This document shows, piece after piece, positions 22,996 through 33,347 of a DNA stretch of 64,000 bases. Under the pieces are notes generated by a model. The model saw only the letters and a program-made list of their open reading frames with translations. It made no database searches and was not told the origin of the DNA. The translations under genes were made by a program, and so were the position numbers. This DNA is from Arcuatula senhousia (lineage: Eukaryota > Mollusca > Bivalvia > Mytilida > Mytilidae). The DNA is taken from the NCBI GenBank assembly GCA_963971305.1, contig OZ020311.1:4154001-4218000 (forward strand), read 5' to 3'. Within the stretch, counting starts at the first letter, position 1. The number at the start of each line of letters is the position of its first letter.

Positions 22996-23164
22996 CAGCT
23001 ATCCCATGGATACCACAAAAACTCTTGCTACTAAGAGTTTTCAAAAATAATTTATTGGAAGCTGAGCTTTGTATTCGTTCTTAAAGAATTGATAGTTTTC
23101 ATCTTTACATTGATAAATTCTGCTTTCAAAGAGTTAAAAAATAGAATGAACTTAAAATATATGT

Positions 23165-23270
23165 GAGTGAGTGAGTGAATGAGTTGGTGTTTTACGCCCG
23201 TGCAACGCTAAATAGGTTATTTACAGGCGATGAACATTTAAAAGATGATAAAATGAACATGAAATGAGGT
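23165..23270 (+). repeat. Dispersed repeat with gtgagtgagtgagtgaatga start
   Basis: A short GTGA microsatellite followed by gttggtgttttacgcccgtg and a gcgatgaacat block, similar to 1228-1290. It directly joins the 3' end of the Penelope copy. Confidence 0.55.
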
Positions 23271-23271
23271 A

Positions 23272-24972
23272 AGCAGAGGCACCAAATGGGCATTCGAGTG
23301 TCAAAAGTCCGAAAAGGCAACGACAAAACCGGTAAACATGAACAAGAACAGCACAAGGAAACACAAAACATAAAAACAACCGAACAGAAATCAACAACGC
23401 GAACTCAAGTCGTAACAAGAGTGAACTCGGGTGCTCCGGAAGAGTAAGCGGTTCCTGCCTGCTATAGCACACCCGCCGCGCTGCCAATTTCCAATTCAGT
23501 GTGTCAAATCCGGTAAAGGAAGACAAAACAAAACCCTATGACAAACCGACGTCTGCACTCATCTGAGAGATAGAAATCCCATATTTATCTATGAGTACAT
23601 GGTGTCTACCGTAAAATTTCTTGAGTGAAGACAGCAACCGAGGAGCAACATAACCCTGTGTTAGAAATTTCTGTGTCAAACGTGACGCTCTGCCAAGGAA
23701 ATCGATGTAACTCCCACAAGCTCTGGAGTAACGAATCAATTGTGATACGTAAACTCCATAAGCTGGAGCGGACGGAATGTTGCTACACACGAAGGGAAAG
23801 TTGACGATTGGGAAGTTGAAGTCATCACGTTTGTCATAGAGCTTTGTTGATAGTTTTCCTTGAGAGTCTATTTCGAGATGTAGATCTAAATATGAAGCAG
23901 ACTTCCTAGAATCCGTTGTGTCCTTTATCTCAAGTTCCGGGGGATATATGAGATGAAGAAAGTCACCAAATCGAGAATTGTTTAGTGAAAGGACATCATC
24001 AATATAACGGAACGTGAGGTTGAAAGAGAGAGCTAGTCTACGGTCTTTTTTGTCTAGAAGAGATTGTAAGAAGTCTGCTTCATATGAATGAAGAAACAAA
24101 TCAACAAGCAAAGGTGCACAATTGGTGCCCATTGGAATCCCTATTGTTTGCTGAAAAACACGTCCACCAAACTGAACAAATATGTTGTCTATAAGAAAGT
24201 TGAGCATGTCGATTATTTGATCTTTGGTAAATTTGTTCTTACTTTTAGACTCATTGATGGCGAAGTAAGTCTTATTATAACCGACTACCAGATATTTGTA
24301 CCTGCGTTTTCCATTCTTTTTGAAAAAGCTGCGTTTAATCAGCTGTGCCAATCGTGACTTGAGTTGTTCATGTGGAATAGAAGTGTAAAGTGTGGAGAAA
24401 TCGAAAGTCTTGAGGCTGTTGCAAGATGAAACTGATTTAGAGTTAAGAATCTCCATCAGTTCTTTCGAATTCTTCAGGATCCACATTTGATCGACACCAT
24501 TTCTAGAATAACAACAATCGTAATATTTCTGGAGGCCGGATTTTATTGCCGTCAGTATTGAGGTCAACAGGACTGAAAGAGGTTTAGTGGTACATTTCGA
24601 TGACCCTGCAATGAAGCGCTGTTTGTATGGATTTTTATGTAATTTAGGAATCCAATACAGGGATGGAATGTCATCATTGTCAGCACCAACAGAGAGCCCG
24701 AAGGAGGAAATGACAGATTTATGATTGTCAATAATTTCCTCCTTAGACAATGTTGTAGCTGTGTACGTGCTGCTATTGTTGGTACAACTAACCCCTAATT
24801 CAACTGTCAAGCACTCAATATAGTGTTTCTTGCACACAAAAATGATGTTATTTGGTGCTTTGTCTGCAGGTACAACAACATATTTGTCGTGTAAGGTGGA
24901 CAGTGTTTTTGCAACATCAGCGTTGTTAAATATGGATGTTGCTTGATAAATGAATGATGATAAATGAAACAT
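23272..24972 (-). mobile_element. Penelope-like retroelement, best-preserved copy
   Basis: A 478-residue open frame runs from 24972 to 23536. From the N-terminus: VVPADKAPNNIIFV (the ADK block typical of Penelope-like enzymes), YWIPKLHKNPYKQRF, motif A FDFSTLYTSIP, motif B IGIPMGTNCAPLLVDLF, motif C FRYIDDVLSL, YLDLHLEID, then the thumb to QMSADVGLS. The catalytic aspartates are present, so the enzyme could be active. The frame is shorter than a complete element: no GIY-YIG domain is seen on either side and the extreme N-terminus may be missing. The 3' UTR (23535-23272) contains the family's hairpin block gtgctatagcagg...ggagcac. The copy sits inside inverted repeats (22085-22995 and 25385-25950). 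Confidence 0.9.
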
Positions 24973-25054
24973 GGGGTTGGGGGGGACAAAGGAACTGCAA
25001 ATTTTGAAGAACCACTGGAAAAGGGGAGAGGTGGGTAGGGACTGAAAATTAAGC

Positions 25055-25340
25055 CTATGTAGTGCACTACTTGGCGGTCCACAAAGGGATTTTTACGTGC
25101 ATGAAGCGTGGCACTCTCCTCACACGTTGGCCCACTATGGTCGGCCGTCAGGGTTTCCATATTATAGACCTGACAATCCTTGCGGACGAGGGCCACCCTA
25201 TTCAGTCACTTAGGGAACACACTTGGTCGCTCTGTGGGCTGAACACTGACCCAACGTCAGAATCCCAATACCCTTAGTCGCCTCTCATGACAAGCTAAGC
25301 TCTGCTGCGGGCCTAGTCGCCACCCGGGCCCCGAACGGGA
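25055..25340 (-). repeat. GC-richer SINE-like repeat of unknown class
   Basis: A block clearly richer in G+C than its surroundings, with phrases ctcatgacaagctaagctc, gacgagggccaccctattca and cttagggaacac. Its minus strand contains a gcacgtaaaaatccctttg segment resembling the gcacgttaaagacccc tract of the tRNA-SINEs. No A/B-box promoter was found. It lies just upstream of the Penelope reading frame and inside the inverted-repeat structure. Confidence 0.45.
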
Positions 25341-25384
25341 CTACAATATCTGTAGGTAGTAGGGGTTTAATTAGGTTCCTATGT

Positions 25385-25950
25385 GAAAGCTGACAGCAAA
25401 CCACCAGTTACCAAGATAACTCTTAATACCTGATGCAATTGAGGGTTTCGTTTAGAAAACCCCAGATAGCTGCCAGTAAAACCCCAGTTATCTGAGGTAT
25501 CATATAGATACCAAGGTTTTGGTTTAAATGGCGTTCCATACAACAGTATGATAAAGCTTTACTGTACAACACAAGCATTTACGGTGTATGTATGCCTTTA
25601 GAAACAACGATAATGTGTAGTTATATGAAATTAGATCATCGGTAGAAATCAAGGACTCATCTGTAGAAAACACAGTAAAGAACATACCTAATCGGTAGAA
25701 AACCAGGACATATCAAATTTCTTAAACCTGTTAGTTATATGAAACAGCAAATGGCTCTTTTACAAATAAACGATCATTTATTGCATATTCTACCATAGGA
25801 TGTATTCAAATGTTAAAAATAAGCGTTATTTTTCATATTTCTAAAAAAAACAATCGGTAGAAAACAAGGATCATCGGTAGAAAACAAGCAGAAAAATCGG
25901 TAGAAAACATGTTGTCGCAGGAGAAGTATAACGACCGTGATAATATTAAA
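25385..25950 (-). repeat. Right arm of the large inverted repeat
   Basis: Mirror of 22085-22995. The inner block 25385-25545 and outer block 25850-25950 are the best-matching parts. CATCGGTAGAAAA (the inverse of TTTTCTACCGATG) and variants recur along it. Confidence 0.8.
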
Positions 25951-26156
25951 AATTCTAAAAGTGTAATTTAAGGTCAAATGCTTTCTTTGTTTTTGAATCT
26001 CTTTTAGTTCGATAGTTATGTCGATACCTTTATTATGTTGACTAAGCATATTTTGTCATACTCATGGCAAAGAAAAAAAGATTTTTAAGCCCTTATCTGT
26101 GACGAAAAAGGAAAGGAAATTGCGATATAGATTCTTACCTGCCGTGTCATTAGTTG

Positions 26157-26160
26157 CTAG
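26157..26160 (+). repeat. Target site duplication CTAG, left
   Basis: CTAG immediately precedes the 5' LTR, and CTAG immediately follows the 3' LTR at 29327-29330. Confidence 0.85.
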
Positions 26161-26553
26161 TGTGACGATTTTTGGTTATACATATTTAATTTGCATATTT
26201 ACATTCCCGGTTATTATATGTTACCTGAAAGCAGAGATGAACACTTCAGACCGACGTTGCTATACGGTTGTTTACAATAGATACCAATGCTAGAGATACG
26301 ATACAGTCATTAATATCTCAAGAAAATGCATCTCATTTGTTGTTTCAGTAATTAAAATTTATTGCAACATTAAGAAAATGTAACTTTATCGGTGTAATGG
26401 GTATTTCAGAATTTCAGAGATATATTCTGCTTTGTATTGCCGCTACGGTGTTTACTCGGAAGATATTGCTATTAGGTTGAAGTCAATGAACAAGTCCGAT
26501 TCTGCTGTTCGAAGTTGTTACTGGTTTACGGTCGGTGGGACCAGTTCACATAG

Positions 26554-26560
26554 TATATAA
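26554..26560 (+). promoter_or_regulatory. TATA-like box in the LTR
   Basis: TATATAA followed by a GC-richer stretch (gggcgcgaaa), about 75 bases before the AATAAA, as expected of an LTR promoter. It is conserved in the 3' LTR. Confidence 0.6.
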
Positions 26561-26692
26561 GGGCGCGAAAAATCGGCTGTCGTTGTCATTCTTGATCCAG
26601 ACTCCGTGGAGTGAAGATCGCTAGGTTAGTTTAATAAATAAGTTAGAAGATACGGAAACGGTTTCAAACCTTTTATTGTTAAAGTAGTTTAT

Positions 26693-26902
26693 GCATCATT
26701 GTGGTTTGATGCCCGTATAGTGGATATATAGGTTTAACGCATCATAGAGGTTTGATGCTTGGAGTTTTGAGACATTGGTTTTATGCATCATTGTGGTTTG
26801 ATGCTTGAGGTTTAGTGATATATGGTTTTATGCACTTTAGAGGTTTGGTGCTTGTTGTTTAAAGGGTTTGAGCCGTAGGTTTCATGATTAGAGGTTTAAT
26901 GC
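26693..26902 (+). repeat. Tandem hairpin units (GCATCA...TGATGC) in the 5' LTR
   Basis: Units start at 26693, 26739, 26785 and 26832, a period of 46-47 bases, with a degenerate fifth unit near 26883. The first three can form a GCATCA/TGATGC stem over an 8-base loop containing ...AGAGGTT or TTGTGGTT. The fourth reads GCAC...GTGC and is strengthened in the 3' LTR (GCACC...GGTGC). Confidence 0.85.
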
Positions 26903-27167
26903 GTGCCTAGTTTGAATTTGTTTGATCAATTGAAGCGTGCATATCCAGTCAAGTCCATTTTTATGCATGCATGACAGCCGAATCGGATTACTGCATTATA
27001 CTTTAAGATTAATTTAAATAGTTTGATCCTAGATAATATTTAGTCTAGAACTTTTATTCCAATTACTTTTCCCGTTAAGAATCCAAGTTTCCGAAAGTTT
27101 TAGAGAATAGATATTTTGTGTTAACAATATTAAAGTTATAAGAACCGTTCGGCCGATACACGTTACA

Positions 27168-28320
27168 AAATTTGGTGGCAGCGGGGCGGGATTTGTCTTT
27201 GGATATAAGTCTTAAAATGTCCTGGTAAATTTGTTGGAAATTTGAATTAAAACTTTTTTTTTTTCCTTTCGTCAAATGTCATAGTTTAAATGTGGTATTG
27301 TGAATCGGAGTCTTGATCGGGAATGGCCAGTGTCCTTCGGATGAGACGTTAAACCGATGTCCCGTGTTTTGGAAAATAGACGATATTGAGATGTGGAATA
27401 AGTGTACGCGACACAACAAACATAAACAAACAGCAATTCAAAAAATCACAACAGAAAACAGCAAGCAGTCTTCAACATGACCATAGGTCACTGCTTACCG
27501 TCTTGCATTGGCCCAAGACTTATAATTCAATACAAAAGTATGTAAACCAATCCCTAAATCATCAAAGAAAGACCCAATTCTTGACATAAAACAGTTAACA
27601 TAAGATGACAAGGACAAACAAAGGCTTTGGCAAAGTTTCCTGGCTTAGGGAAGGCACATATAAAATGTGGCGGGGTTAAACTAGTTTTTTGGATCCAACC
27701 TTCCCCCTATTGATAAGCTTGCACAAAGCTACATATAAAACACACTGTGTCACACAATGTCACAGCCACTGCACGTTAAAGATCCCTGTTTCAGCAAGCT
27801 TAGTTTTTAAGTGGTCCGTATGTGACCAGCTGTCAGGCTAAATTTTTCATACCGGTTTTTGGCTATTTCAATTTTCCTGTGGCAATCTAAACCCGCTCAA
27901 AATTTATTTGAAGACTTACCTTGTACCTGTTTTAGTCGATTTGCTTTTGAGAGAAAATTTTTGACCAAATAGAATTTATAATTGTTAGCAGATTGACGCT
28001 AGCTGTAAGGGGACTTGTGCAAACTAGGGATAGAGTTTGGCACGGTTGAGACCTTTGGATAAAGGTCAGGAGAGAAGGTATCCTATGTGTAGGTGTAATT
28101 CCGGTTATATAGTTCCTTCTAGATATAAACTTACAATTTTGCAAGTTCAAAGATTGATAACCTCTACAAAATTGGGTTTATGACGAGTTTGAACCTAGGT
28201 GGTTACTACGTTGGGAGTAGATGTTGTCAGCAAACCGCGTTAACGTGGACGGTTTTGATTGAATTTGGTCAAATATTTTGTAAGGTTCATGCGGGACGCC
28301 TGTTTCGGAGGTGTGGGTAA
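27168..28320 (+). mobile_element. Internal region of the LTR element, no gag or pol
   Basis: Only about 1.15 kb separates the LTRs and no frame resembling gag, protease, reverse transcriptase or integrase exists. It holds a SINE-type core (27297-27365, ccttcggatgagacgttaaa and tcccgtgt, resuming at 27772-27800 with gcacgttaaagatccctg). The two core parts are separated by a copy of the gtgtacgcgacacaa repeat (27395-27730). A purine-rich tract, ggaggtgtgggtaa, directly precedes the 3' LTR as a polypurine-tract candidate. It must be mobilised by an autonomous relative elsewhere. Confidence 0.85.
27173..27190 (+). other. Primer binding site complementary to tRNA-Leu 3' end
   Basis: TGGTGGCAGCGG starts six bases after the 5' LTR. 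From memory it is complementary to the CCGCTGCCACCA end found in animal tRNA-Leu. The bases after it diverge from a full 18-nt match. Confidence 0.7.
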
Positions 28321-29326
28321 TGTGACGATTTTTGGTTATACATATTTAATTTGCATATTTACATTCCCGGTTATTATATGTTACCTGAAAGCAGAGATGA
28401 ACACTTCAGACCGACGTTGCTATACGGTTGTTTACAATAGATACCAATGCTAGAGATACGATACAGTCATTAATATCTCAAGAAAATGCATCTCATTTGT
28501 TGTTTCAGTAATTAAAATTTATTGCAACATTAAGAAAATGTAACTTTATCGGTGTAATGGGTATTACAGAATTTCAGAGATATATTCTGCTTTGTATTGC
28601 CGCTACGGTGTTTACTCGGAAGATATTGCTATTAGGTTGAAGTCAATGAACAAGTCCGATTCTGCTGTTCGAAGTTGTTACTGGTTTACGGTCGGTGGGA
28701 CCAGTTCACATAGTATATAAGGGCGCGAAAATCGGCTATCGTTGTCATTCTTGATCCAGACTCCGTGGAGTGAAGATCGCTAGGCTAGTTTAATAAATAA
28801 GTTAGAAGATACGGAAACGGTTTCAAACCTTTTATTGTTAAAGTAGTTTATGCATCATTGTGGTTTGATGCCCGTATAGTGGATATATAGGTTTAACGCA
28901 TCATAGAGGTTTGATGCTTGGAGTTTTGAGACATTGGTTTTATGCATCATTGTGGTTTGATGCTTGAGGTTTAGTGATATATGGTTTTATGCACCTTAGA
29001 GGTTTGGTGCTTGTTGTTTAAAGGGTTTGAGCCGTAGGTTTCATGATTAGAGTTTTAATGCGTTCCTAGTTTGAATTTGTTTGATCAATTGAAGCGTGCA
29101 TATCCAGTCAAGTCCATTTTTATGCATGCATGACAGCCGAATCGGATTACTGCATTATACTTTAATATTAATTTAAATAGTTTGATCCTAGATAATATTT
29201 AGTCTAGAACTTTTATTCCAATTACTTTTCCCATTAAGAATCCAATTTTCCGAAAGTTTTAGAGAATAGATATTTTGTGTTAACAATATTAAAGTTATAA
29301 GAACCGCTCGGCCGATACACGTTACA
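28321..29326 (+). mobile_element. 3' LTR of the non-autonomous element
   Basis: A near-identical partner of 26161-27167 with TGT...ACA ends, followed by CTAG at 29327-29330. The hairpin units recur at about 28852-29060. Confidence 0.92.
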
Positions 29327-29465
29327 CTAGAAATGTCAGCAAAAAAATGATCAACTGATTATTATAAAATGAATTGTTTCATAAACTGTAGCCATTTCAT
29401 AACTAACTGTTAGTGAAGACTCTTAAACAAAATAAACTAAAATACGCAAGCCCAGAAGGCTCATT

Positions 29466-29690
29466 CAAGAATTTACAATCGAAATTCGAGATTCGATGTT
29501 CAAGATTCGAAACTCGAGATTCGTAATTCGGGATTCAAATTCGAAATTCAATTTACTTCTGACCTATAAGATTACTTGTTTCATAATCCTGTCAAATCGA
29601 AATCGAAATTCGAAATTCGAGACTCGAAATCTAAAGCTCGAAATTCAATATTCTAGATTTGAAATTCTAATAACACAAATTAGATTGGCT
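29466..29690 (+). repeat. Degenerate heptamer repeats (ATTCGAA-like)
   Basis: Two blocks, about 29470-29555 and 29593-29685, are made of seven-base units such as GAAATTC, GAGATTC and GAAACTC, so the phrase attcga recurs every seven bases. Composition is nearly self-complementary. An open frame through it is a by-product of the repeat. Confidence 0.8.
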
Positions 29691-29896
29691 TCTTTTGAAT
29701 TCCAAACCACCCTCCCCCAACTTCAACTGTGTATTCTTTAGTTTTGGTTAATATGGTGTACTCATTTTTGCTATTGGTAATTTAGAAAATAATTAATCAT
29801 TACCTATTTTCAAAGTATATCTATATTAACATGATTTAATGTAATGTTTTGTCAAATAATGTACAAGTCTTGTTCAGTCTTCTATAACGGATTCAA

Positions 29897-30180
29897 TTAA
29901 TAAAGGTAATAACAAAATTACCGAACTTGGAGAATAAATCTCAAATGTCCATATGACAAGACAAAACAAGGAAGACGTACCGGAAAAATTGAAAACCGTA
30001 ATTGTCCTGACTTGGTACAACAATTTCAAAAGAATTGAGGGGTTCAACCAGGTTTTAAGGCCTGCCAGACCTCCCCCTTTCATTGCAATCTTTGTGTCAG
30101 TAAGTTGCACAAAACATAATAGGGTTGTGAAGATTAATATATATATATATGTGTGTGTGTATTTCCAGTCACCTGACCAG
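29897..30180 (+). repeat. Dispersed repeat beginning ggtaataacaaaattacc, copy 2
   Basis: Matches 21196-21480 block for block. A short (TA)n/(GT)n microsatellite near 30135-30160 interrupts the right part. Confidence 0.7.
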
Positions 30181-30197
30181 ACAGGGTTTTGTAGTTG

Positions 30198-30650
30198 GAC
30201 CAAGACCACATTTAAGTTTCCCTCTTTGTTCAATAAAAGAAAAAAAACAATTTAAAAAAAATTGAGCCTGCTCAAACCAAATAATTTTAAACACACTTTC
30301 TCATTACCACAATTGAAAACAAATAAAGCACTAAATTCTCCTTTATCAGACACCAAACTTTTTTGACAGTTGAAAATTCTGGGGTCCTAGAGGGGATAAA
30401 ATCTGAGAGCTTCCGAAAAGCAAAACTGCCCCCTTTTTGTGCAATAAAGAGCTACCTTTCCCAATTGAATTTGGATTTTTGAGGATGTCATTAAATTTCT
30501 TCATAACTGTGACATTAATTTGAGACCAAAATCAACCTCTTAAAGTGAATAGAACACACACACACAATACTTGTTCATAAGTACTATTTTTAATAGAACT
30601 GTATTCGTGGACAACGAAAATCCAGGGGCGATAATTGTGTACTCGTGCCT
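30198..30650 (+). repeat. Direct duplication, copy 1
   Basis: Nearly identical to 31353-31785, apart from a block of about 20-30 bases missing from copy 2 and scattered changes. It includes an acacacacac microsatellite and the phrases tctggggtcctagag and aatccaggggcgataattgt. Non-coding. Confidence 0.9.
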
Positions 30651-31352
30651 ATTAACCTCGGAAAACCCTCAACTACAAGAAAGAAAGTATATATCTGTCA
30701 TGCCTAGTCAATTTTGAGTAAAATAACAAATTTTCAGGCATGTCAGATGCTTTTCAATAAAACTATTAGTACTTTTGTAAGCTAGCTAAGTGAAATTTTG
30801 CTCGCAAAAAGCTTAGATTTTGACACAATATGACATTTCTGAGTGATGATGTTAGCTTTTAATCAATGTTCCTGTGTTTCTAATCTTATTGTTAATGCAT
30901 ATTGTTAATGCATTTATTCTATTTGGTGACTTGTTTTACTTGAATTCATGATTTTATTGAAAAAAGTCCCCACATGACCTTTCTAGTAAACATGACTTCT
31001 TTAGAAGTCAAAATTTGGACATTTATCATTTTTCTAAGTAGTTTACTTCTTAAAATGATCTTTGTTACTTCTTTTAATAGTTTCCTACCTCAAACAATCT
31101 CATTAGAGATATATTTTTCAAGCTAAGCTTTATATTAAACGAAAAGTGTGCCAAATTCTCCCAATTTAAGAAATAGCATTTAAATTCCCATAGACACCCA
31201 ATTATGGTCTCAAATGACCAGAAAATGATCTGAATGAATAAAATTTCAACCTGACTTAGCATAACTTGTTCAAAGCATGACATTGTCACTCATCCTGACA
31301 TTATTCTATAGTTAAAAGTGTTTTTTCTAGACTTAATGTGGGCCACCCATTA
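30651..31352. other. No gene seen; spacer between the duplicated blocks
   Basis: No coding or RNA feature recognised. Confidence 0.5.
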
Positions 31353-31785
31353 GGACCGAGACCACATTTAATTTTCCCTCATTGTTCAATAAAAGAAATT
31401 TTCAATCTAAAAAAATGCACCTGCTAAACACACTTTCTCATTACCACAATTGAAAACAAATAAAGCACTAAATTCTCCTTTATCAGACACCAAACTTTTT
31501 TGACAGTTGAAAATTCTGGGGTCCTAGAGAGGATTATATCTGAGAGCTTCCGAAAAGCAAAACTGCCCCCTTTTTGTGCAATAAAGAGCTACCTTTCCCA
31601 ATTGAATTTGGATTTTTAAGGATGTCATTAAATTATTTCATTACTGTGACATCAATTTGAGACCAAAATCAACCTCTTAGAGTGAATAGAACACACACAC
31701 ACAATATTGTTCATAGATACTATGTTTAATAGAACTGTATTCGTGGACAACGAAAATCCAGGGGCGATAATTGTGTACTCGTACC
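31353..31785 (+). repeat. Direct duplication, copy 2
   Basis: Second copy of 30198-30650 in the same orientation, 0.7 kb away. Confidence 0.9.
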
Positions 31786-31819
31786 AGTTGGAATCCTTCC
31801 TTTCTTTTAGGTTAAAAGG

Positions 31820-32577
31820 TCATGTTACATTTCGGCAACCAATATCTACAGTCATCTGAGATGTAGATATCCCATATTTGTCTATGAGCGTATGATGTCT
31901 ACCATAAAATTTCTTGAATGAAGACAGCAACCGATGAGCCATATAACCCTTAGTTGGCATGTTTTGTGTAAGACGTGATGCTCTTTTAAGGAAATCGATG
32001 TATTTTTCGCAAGCCCTGGATTGTGATACGTAAAGTCCATAAGCTGGGGCGGACGGAATGTTGCTACACAAGAAGGGTAATTAGTAATTGGAAAGTTGAA
32101 GTCATCACGTTTGTCAAAGAGTCAAGAAGATGTAAATCTAAATAAGAAGCAGACTACCTACAATCCGTTGTGTCCTTTATCTCAAGTTTCTGGGGATATG
32201 TGAGATGGAGAAAGTCACCTAATCGAAAATTGTTCAGTTGACTGATTCGTTTTTGTCATTTTCTCTGGACTATGAGATTGATCATTCAAGTTCGGTAATT
32301 TTGTTATTACCTTTATTTAAAGGTGTCGACACTATCACTATAACGGAAAGTGCGATTAAAAGAAAGAGATAGTCTACGTTTTGTCAAGAAGAGATGGTAA
32401 GAAGAATTCTTAATATGAATGAAGAAACAATTCAGCAAGCAATGGTGCACATTTAGTGCCCATCAATTACTCAATGACGCGGTGTTTGTATGGATTTTAA
32501 GTAATTTAGGAACCCAATACATTGATGGAATGTCATCAACAGAAAGACCGAAGGAAGAAATGACTGATTTGTGAAGA
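31820..32577 (-). mobile_element. Penelope-like element, decayed copy with an insertion
   Basis: Homologous to the 23.5-kb copy on the minus strand but with many deletions. A short intact frame remains at 32071-31820 (CSNIPSAPAYG to YGISTSQM). The phrase between about 32240 and 32335 is foreign and carries the caagttcggtaattttgtta motif of the repeat at 21196. The most upstream part ends near the block for YWIPKLHKN. Confidence 0.8.
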
Positions 32578-32579
32578 TA

Positions 32580-33345
32580 GAGAGGCAAAATAAAAATAGA
32601 AAAAAATAAAAACGTATAATTTGATATTGCAAGTGTTTAAGATTTGGTCAAAAACAGCAAAAGTAATATTCGGAAACACATTTAAGCATGAAACAAAAAG
32701 TAAAGAATGATTCTTCAAGAATTGATGAAGCAATCTTTTCAATATTGGAGCATCCCTTATATCTTAGTCTGATCAAATTGACAATTTAATGACATATATT
32801 CCAATTGGAGATCACAATCGGTACGACAAAAGTGTGGTTACAGCAATTTTTTACAAAGGGAAAATCTATAGCTCTATGCACAATTAAGTAAGAAACTTTC
32901 TTGTATTTTTTTTTTAAACTAACAGTGTCTTGAAAGGTTTTACATTGTATACTTCAAATAGTGTTAATTTCATTATTTTTTTAATTGCGAAAATGATTGG
33001 TTCTATGTCTTAAACATTTTTGTTTGGTGAATTTAGTCAATTTCGTTATATATCTCGGGCTATTGTTTAATAGTTTCATAGTATTTTATAAGATTTAAGG
33101 ACAATTCATTTTTTCCAAATGTATAAAAAAAAAAGCATCATATTCTTAATTTCTTGATCAAAAGGCAGCTAATTTCATAACAATATTATAATTTTGTATA
33201 AAAGTTACATAAGAGGTTTTTTGTTTTTATTTTGACATATAAAATCCTTAATAAGCAAAATCGAATCAAATCAAATATCTTTATTGGACATAGCATAGTA
33301 ATACATGTTATCTGTAATGCAACTTTTAAACATAAAGCAGCAACA
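32580..33345. other. No gene seen; possible short retroelement tail at the right end
   Basis: Around 33265-33300 the minus strand reads like a retroelement 3' tail (caataaagatatttgatttg). Otherwise AT-rich DNA with nothing assignable. Confidence 0.4.
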
Positions 33346-33347
33346 AA

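Larger units (their letters stand above)
26161..27167 (+). mobile_element. 5' LTR of a non-autonomous LTR retrotransposon
   Basis: About 1007 bp, beginning TGTGACG and ending GTTACA. It pairs with the 3' LTR at 28321-29326, with roughly ten substitutions and a one-base indel between them, about 1%. A TATA-like tatataa at 26554-26560 and AATAAA at 26633-26638 mark a plausible U3/R layout. Four to five hairpin repeats at 26693-26902 fall after the AATAAA. No long open frame. Confidence 0.92.

Noticed and set aside
22140..25900. CRISPR-like array of TTTTCTACCGATG
   Set aside because: Spacing is irregular, units vary and the arrangement is mirrored; the genome is animal.
26161..29326. Simple segmental duplication instead of LTRs
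   Set aside because: TGT...ACA ends, CTAG on both sides, a primer binding site and a purine tract all sit at the exact repeat borders.
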